From Flavobacterium sp. 140616W15 (GTDB lineage: Bacteria > Bacteroidota > Bacteroidia > Flavobacteriales > Flavobacteriaceae), in assembly GCF_003668995.1 (NCBI RefSeq), contig NZ_CP033068.1:1054001-1118000 (forward strand): a stretch of DNA of 64,000 nucleotides, in the 5' to 3' direction. This document shows positions 60,590 to 64,000 of this stretch, one piece after another. The translations under genes and the position numbers were made by a program. Positions within the stretch are counted from its first letter, which is position 1. Each line of letters starts with the position of its first letter. The notes beneath the pieces are model-generated. The model ran no database searches. It saw nothing but the letters and a program-made list of their open reading frames with translations, and was not told the DNA's origin.

Positions 60590-61459
60590 TTAGTTGTCGT
60601 AATAAACTCCAAAATCATGATCCAGTGAATCTGGCAGTCTATCCCCTACGAATTTATTTTTCCAGAGAATGCGGGTTTCAACGTCGTCATTATCCTGCCA
60701 GTCAACAGTTGACTTTACTTTACCGATTGCATGAATATCTAAATCTGAATGGGATGCTAAATGCTGATAAAGATATTCTTCAATATGATCGTATTCAAAG
60801 TCATCGCTGGCTCCGCTTAATTCATTAATAAGTGTGTATATCTGGCTGTCCTGAACGCATTCTTCGATTTTATCAAATTCCAGACAATTGTTACATACGC
60901 AGATTACATCTCCGTATGTTTCGGAATATTCTGTGCTTTGCTCGCTGAACACTAAAACGTTTAAAAGCTCACCATCGATGCAGTTTTTGCAGCGCGAAAA
61001 TTTCTGTAATTTTTTTATTGTTTCCTTTTCAATTTTTAGAATAGCATCGAATTCGCGAAGAAACTTTTTAGCTTCTGAATTGCAATTCTCAATTACAGTC
61101 AGATTTTCAAAACTTTTTGCTGCGTTAAGCGACCAGTTAAAAGAACCATTTAAAATAGTTACTCCATCAATTATAGCAAATTTGTGATGCATATGATTAT
61201 TGTTACTGGGCATTTGCAGTAATTTTATCACCGCACCTTTTTTTTGAAGGTTTTTGATACAATCCATATATCTTCGATTAGACGGATTGTCCGTGCAGAT
61301 AATTTTAAGTTGAATTTCTCTTTCTAAAAGAGCAATAAAGACATCATTGTACAGTTCAAAGTTTATCCATGCTACCGCTGCCACAACTTCTTTTTTTGCC
61401 TTTTTTAATTCTTCTTCTATTATATTTTTATGATCTTCGAAATAGGCAGTTACTTTCAT
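60590..61459 (-). CDS. PLD-like protein with a Cys cluster
   Basis: A 289-residue protein. Residues 1-140 are a phospholipase-D-like domain with one HKD-like motif (HMHHKFAIIDGVTILNGSFN: H91-x-K93, D98), so it should dimerise to be active. Residues 155-200 have a Cys cluster (RCKNCIDGELL, then ICVCNNCLEFD), a likely zinc ribbon. The acidic C-terminus (DDFEYDHIEEYLYQHLASHS) is unrecognised. PLD-fold proteins of this size are often nucleases of defence or plasmid systems. It sits in a reverse-strand run with the SLATT pair. Confidence 0.7.
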   Translation of the reverse strand: MKVTAYFEDHKNIIEEELKKAKKEVVAAVAWINFELYNDVFIALLEREIQLKIICTDNPSNRRYMDCIKNLQKKGAVIKLLQMPSNNNHMHHKFAIIDGVTILNGSFNWSLNAAKSFENLTVIENCNSEAKKFLREFDAILKIEKETIKKLQKFSRCKNCIDGELLNVLVFSEQSTEYSETYGDVICVCNNCLEFDKIEECVQDSQIYTLINELSGASDDFEYDHIEEYLYQHLASHSDLDIHAIGKVKSTVDWQDNDDVETRILWKNKFVGDRLPDSLDHDFGVYYDN

Positions 61460-61527
61460 TTTTTTAATATTTAAATTCTATTTTTTTAGACTATGTGCGA
61501 CATTATTGCCAACGTTAATTAAGAGTA

Positions 61528-62079
61528 CTAATTAACTATAGTCTCTGTTTTTTTTTGATTAGGAAGAAAACCAAGCTCTTCGGGATATTTGTTTAATGAT
61601 TTTACACGTTTTTTTCCTTTCTCAAAATTACGTGGCGAGACATTCAAATATTCCATGTTTTCCCAATCCTTCCTGATAGATTCAATTTTTTGATTGAGCT
61701 CGTATTCTAATAAATTTCCAGTCAAAACGGTTTCAATTTTATGTCTAAGTTTTTCATAGCTATTGCCTAATTTTCTATGCGCTTCTGATTTTTCGCCCGG
61801 TTTAAGAAATGTTTGTAAGCCCGTCAGAATTGCTACGATTGTAGTTAACAGCGGGATCATAAACTCATGTTTCAAAAGGATTGGAAGTTTTTGAAATGTA
61901 TCTGGCTCAAGTCCAGGAAATCTGTAAGAACAAGCAATTAAAGTGGATAAGGCAAATGCCGAAATACCAATATATTTTTCACGATTTGACCAATAAATTG
62001 ATTGATCTATATTGGCATACTCAAGTTGATGGATTTTTCTCATCCAGTCCAAAATCATTTTACGCTTTTCGTCAGTCAT
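61528..62079 (-). CDS. SLATT-type two-transmembrane protein
   Basis: A 183-residue protein with two membrane spans (YIGISAFALSTLIACSYRFP at about 36 and FMIPLLTTIVAILTGLQTFL at about 93) between cytoplasmic helices. The TFLKPGEKSEAHRKLGNSYEKL-type stretch (in two pieces: TFLKPGEKSEAHRKLG, NSYEKLRHKIETVL) is the SLATT/DUF4231-like signature. SLATT proteins are membrane effectors that are paired with signal-producing enzymes in conflict systems and are thought to form pores. Here the start overlaps the end of the upstream gene by 4 bases, so the two are coupled. A missing nucleotidyltransferase makes this pair unusual. Confidence 0.75.
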   Translation of the reverse strand: MTDEKRKMILDWMRKIHQLEYANIDQSIYWSNREKYIGISAFALSTLIACSYRFPGLEPDTFQKLPILLKHEFMIPLLTTIVAILTGLQTFLKPGEKSEAHRKLGNSYEKLRHKIETVLTGNLLEYELNQKIESIRKDWENMEYLNVSPRNFEKGKKRVKSLNKYPEELGFLPNQKKTETIVN

Positions 62080-62978
62080 AATAGGTCAATTTGTTTTTTT
62101 TCAATTTTATCAAGTAGGTATTTTGGGTCAATATGCATTCTTCGATTGATTTCTGATTCTTTCTGATTTGTCGGACCAACCACGAAAGAACGATCCACCA
62201 ATCCATTTTTAGCAGTAAAACAAAAGAATGCTGCAGAAAGACCATCATCGTCAGCAGTACCAGAATTATGATAATTTTCGGCTTTAATCTGATAACTACC
62301 TCCGCTCATATAAATCTCGTGACTAATCTGCTTTATATTTACATAAATATCATCGTTTGATGCGGTTGAAGTATGTCGATTAATGTCGCTTAAAGATTTA
62401 TTGTAATTTATCGTAAATCTTATATTTGAAGCAGGCACTTTTGATTCTTCAACTAAATACCGATCGTTAATTGTTTTCCCTGTAATAATCCAACTGTGTG
62501 CATGGAATGAATGTGTGTGAATAGAGAAATTTTTTGACGCATTCTGGTCAATATATTGGTCCAATGACTTATCCCAAATGTGCAAACGAATAAATTCAAA
62601 CTCAGACATCGGCTCAGTTACTTTAAATAAAGGTATTGAGAGGAAACCTTGAGAGCCAATTGACGAAATAGTGTCTTCACTTCTTATTATCCTAATAGAA
62701 GAAGAAATATACTTCCATGTTTGCTTAAGATTCAATATCATATCGTCTTCTCTGGATTTTTGAATCATAAAGACGCCTAAAATTCTATAAGCTAAAGATG
62801 CTAGATAAACATCATCGGTGTTTTTAGCCAATTCTTCAAGTTTATAAATATCTAGTTTATCGTTTAGAAATAAATCTCCCGGAAAGTTCTTTAAAGTCGG
62901 TAGTTTGTTTTGGCAATCAGGAGGATAACAGGTTTTAATACCCTTAATATAAAGTTTAAAATTTTCAATGTTTATCAT
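62076..62978 (-). CDS. Partner of the SLATT protein with a histidine cluster
   Basis: A 300-residue soluble protein; no family recognised. A His cluster at 154-161 (SIHTHSFHAHSWII) reads H-x-H-x2-H-x-H and may bind a metal in a beta-barrel fold (alternate strands GFLSIPLFKV, HSWIITGKTI, DRYLVEE); a further His is H133. It also has CYPPDCQ near the start and GGSYQIKAENYHNSGTADDD and FFCFTAKNGLVDRSFVVG later. The last four bases of its frame overlap the SLATT gene, which suggests a two-component unit. It could be the sensor or signal producer, or an immunity factor. Confidence 0.55.
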   Translation of the reverse strand: MINIENFKLYIKGIKTCYPPDCQNKLPTLKNFPGDLFLNDKLDIYKLEELAKNTDDVYLASLAYRILGVFMIQKSREDDMILNLKQTWKYISSSIRIIRSEDTISSIGSQGFLSIPLFKVTEPMSEFEFIRLHIWDKSLDQYIDQNASKNFSIHTHSFHAHSWIITGKTINDRYLVEESKVPASNIRFTINYNKSLSDINRHTSTASNDDIYVNIKQISHEIYMSGGSYQIKAENYHNSGTADDDGLSAAFFCFTAKNGLVDRSFVVGPTNQKESEINRRMHIDPKYLLDKIEKKQIDLL

Positions 62979-63234
62979 TTATTGTTATTTTGGATTTTCA
63001 AAATATTACTTCACATTCTGATACTACGGACGATTGGTGATTAAATTAAGCCCTGTTTTGGGATTTGTCAAATCATCCCAAGTATAAAACCAACTTTCCA
63101 TTCAGCGAAACCCAAATTGCTTGTAGTGTGCGTTACGCGTTGTGCTTATATCTACAAGGTTTCTCATTTCAATTTTAGGTTCAGCAGGCAGTTTTAATTT
63201 TCGCTTTTTGTTATTAAGACAATTTGCTTGTTAT
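62979..63234. repeat. Intergenic region with diverged repeat family 2 copy
   Basis: At 63070-63140 the forward strand carries CCCAAGTATAAAACCAACTT then TCCATT..CCCAAATTGC, matching copy 2 (CCCAAATACAAAACCAACTT). The rest, including GTGTGCGTTACGCG near 63127, has no open frame of note. Confidence 0.45.
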
Positions 63235-63750
63235 TTAAGTAAGTTTTTTACATTTTTGAATTATTTCCTCTATATTTTCTTTTGAACCATTTAGAAAAAA
63301 TAAAGAAATTAGTAGAGGAATAGCTAATATAAATAAGTAAGATAATGAAACAAATAAAAAAGTACCAATGTCATCTGCATCTTGATAATAATAAATAGTA
63401 AACTTAATAATGCCGTAAAATGCTAAAATAGAGGTTGATATGCTTATTAGGAATCTAAATATTAATTCTAAAAAGGATTTTTTTCTTGTTTCTATTTTTG
63501 GCTGTTTTCTTGATGAATGATATGTTTCAGAAGGCTTTGTATTATTTGCATTTTCTTGATTCCTTTGAAGAGAAAAAGTATAAGCAAAAATTATCGTAAA
63601 AAATTGTAAAATCATTAATGGAGATGTATTAACCATACAAATGGTAAATATTATTAGGAGGAAGGAAACAATATTCAAACTTTTAAAACTAATAAATCCT
63701 CCAAAATAAATAATTAAAAAGACGACAATTTGGAATATTAATACTTGCAT
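63235..63750 (-). CDS. Membrane protein, unknown function
   Basis: A 171-residue protein with about five hydrophobic segments (LIFQIVVFLIIYFGGFISF, IVSFLLIIFTICMVNTSPL, MILQFFTIIFAYTFSLQRNQ, FLISISTSILAFYGIIKFTI, FVSLSYLFILAIPLLISLFF) and a polar loop in the middle (RNQENANNTKPSETYHSSRK). Single accessory gene between copies of repeat family 2. Function unknown. Confidence 0.6.
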   Translation of the reverse strand: MQVLIFQIVVFLIIYFGGFISFKSLNIVSFLLIIFTICMVNTSPLMILQFFTIIFAYTFSLQRNQENANNTKPSETYHSSRKQPKIETRKKSFLELIFRFLISISTSILAFYGIIKFTIYYYQDADDIGTFLFVSLSYLFILAIPLLISLFFLNGSKENIEEIIQKCKKLT

Positions 63751-63810
63751 TTTTGCTATTTAAAATTTATTTTAGTTTTCTGATTATTAGTTATTTGTGG
63801 TGGATAACGC

Positions 63811-63950
63811 ATAACGTCTTGGCGCTTGATTGAGGAATAAAGAGGCGAGATTTTTCGGTTAAACACAAATTTTCCAAATACAAAACCATCTTTAAGTTCA
63901 TCCTAAAACCCCAATCTCGCCAAAGGGCTGTTGCCGGTTCGTTCTTCTCT
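63811..63950 (+). repeat. Intergenic repeat family 2, copy 3 (best preserved)
   Basis: Contains TTGATTGAGGAATAAAGAGG, ATTTTTCGGTTAAACACA and ATTTTCCAAATACAAAACCA. GGCGAGATT (63842 area) and AATCTCGCC (63910 area) form an inverted repeat, and outer TTGGCG/CGCCAA blocks extend the palindrome. It lies upstream of the window end, so a further gene may follow. Confidence 0.6.
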
Positions 63951-64000
63951 TCTGCGACCATGTGCCCATTAGTTAAGTAATTTTGTTTTAAAAACGTCAA

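Noticed and set aside
63791..64000. A reverse-strand open frame reaching the window end
   Set aside because: It coincides with repeat family 2 copy 3 and has no protein-like pattern.

Overview
The window reads as a low-GC Bacteroidota chromosome, most likely Flavobacterium or a close relative. The evidence is codon use, TAnnTTTG-type promoter elements, secreted proteins with short Bacteroidota signal peptides, a CTnDOT-type tra operon, and TPR-membrane-AraC and Crp-like regulators. Most of it is accessory DNA: broken genes, two insertion sequences, two families of intergenic repeats, a partial conjugative element and several genes that look like conflict or defence functions.

Layout. 1-9 kb: the end of an OmpA-family gene, two decayed small genes, a frameshifted amidohydrolase and a frameshifted AraC regulator, then intact metabolic genes (acetyltransferase, alpha/beta hydrolase, SnoaL-like lipoprotein, MBL-fold protein, Crp/Fnr regulator). 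9-24 kb: a dead IS6-family element, a PD-(D/E)XK-like protein of unknown role, exonuclease VII (xseA/xseB), a redox pair with a divergent HxlR regulator, a DEDDh exonuclease/GIY-YIG fusion, and an SOS-type mutagenesis cassette (DnaE-like polymerase, Y-family polymerase, divergent LexA/UmuD-like S24 repressor). 24-33 kb: repeat-rich DNA with a broken IS4-family element, a secreted coiled-coil pair, a frameshifted lipoprotein and a PLD-like gene.

33.7-40.7 kb: the most interesting block. Five co-directional genes encode a trypsin-like protease with an N-terminal effector-associated-like (EAD-like) domain, a TIM-barrel amidohydrolase, an unrecognised protein, an EAD-like P-loop protein whose Walker A lysine is methionine, and a large STAND/NACHT-like NTPase. 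I infer a multi-component NTPase-controlled conflict system in which the shared adaptor domains bring protease and sensor together. A 187-bp direct repeat lies on each side (32983-33169 and 41660-41846), and a dnaE remnant and an odd tRNA sit inside the same interval.

41.6-57.4 kb: a reverse-strand conjugation operon (traE, F, G, three TraI/VirB5-like paralogues, J, K, L, M, N) followed by two paralogous proteins and a small winged-helix-like gene. A possible RteC-like protein, an AraC regulator and a lipoprotein lie upstream. No relaxase, coupling protein or integrase is visible. 57.7-64 kb: a TPR-membrane-AraC regulator, a small histone-H1-like gene, a PLD/Cys-cluster protein, a SLATT-type two-TM protein overlapping a histidine-cluster partner (a second possible defence unit), and a membrane protein between copies of a second repeat family.

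Several genes carry a one-base loss in a T tract, so either real pseudogenes or consensus errors are present.
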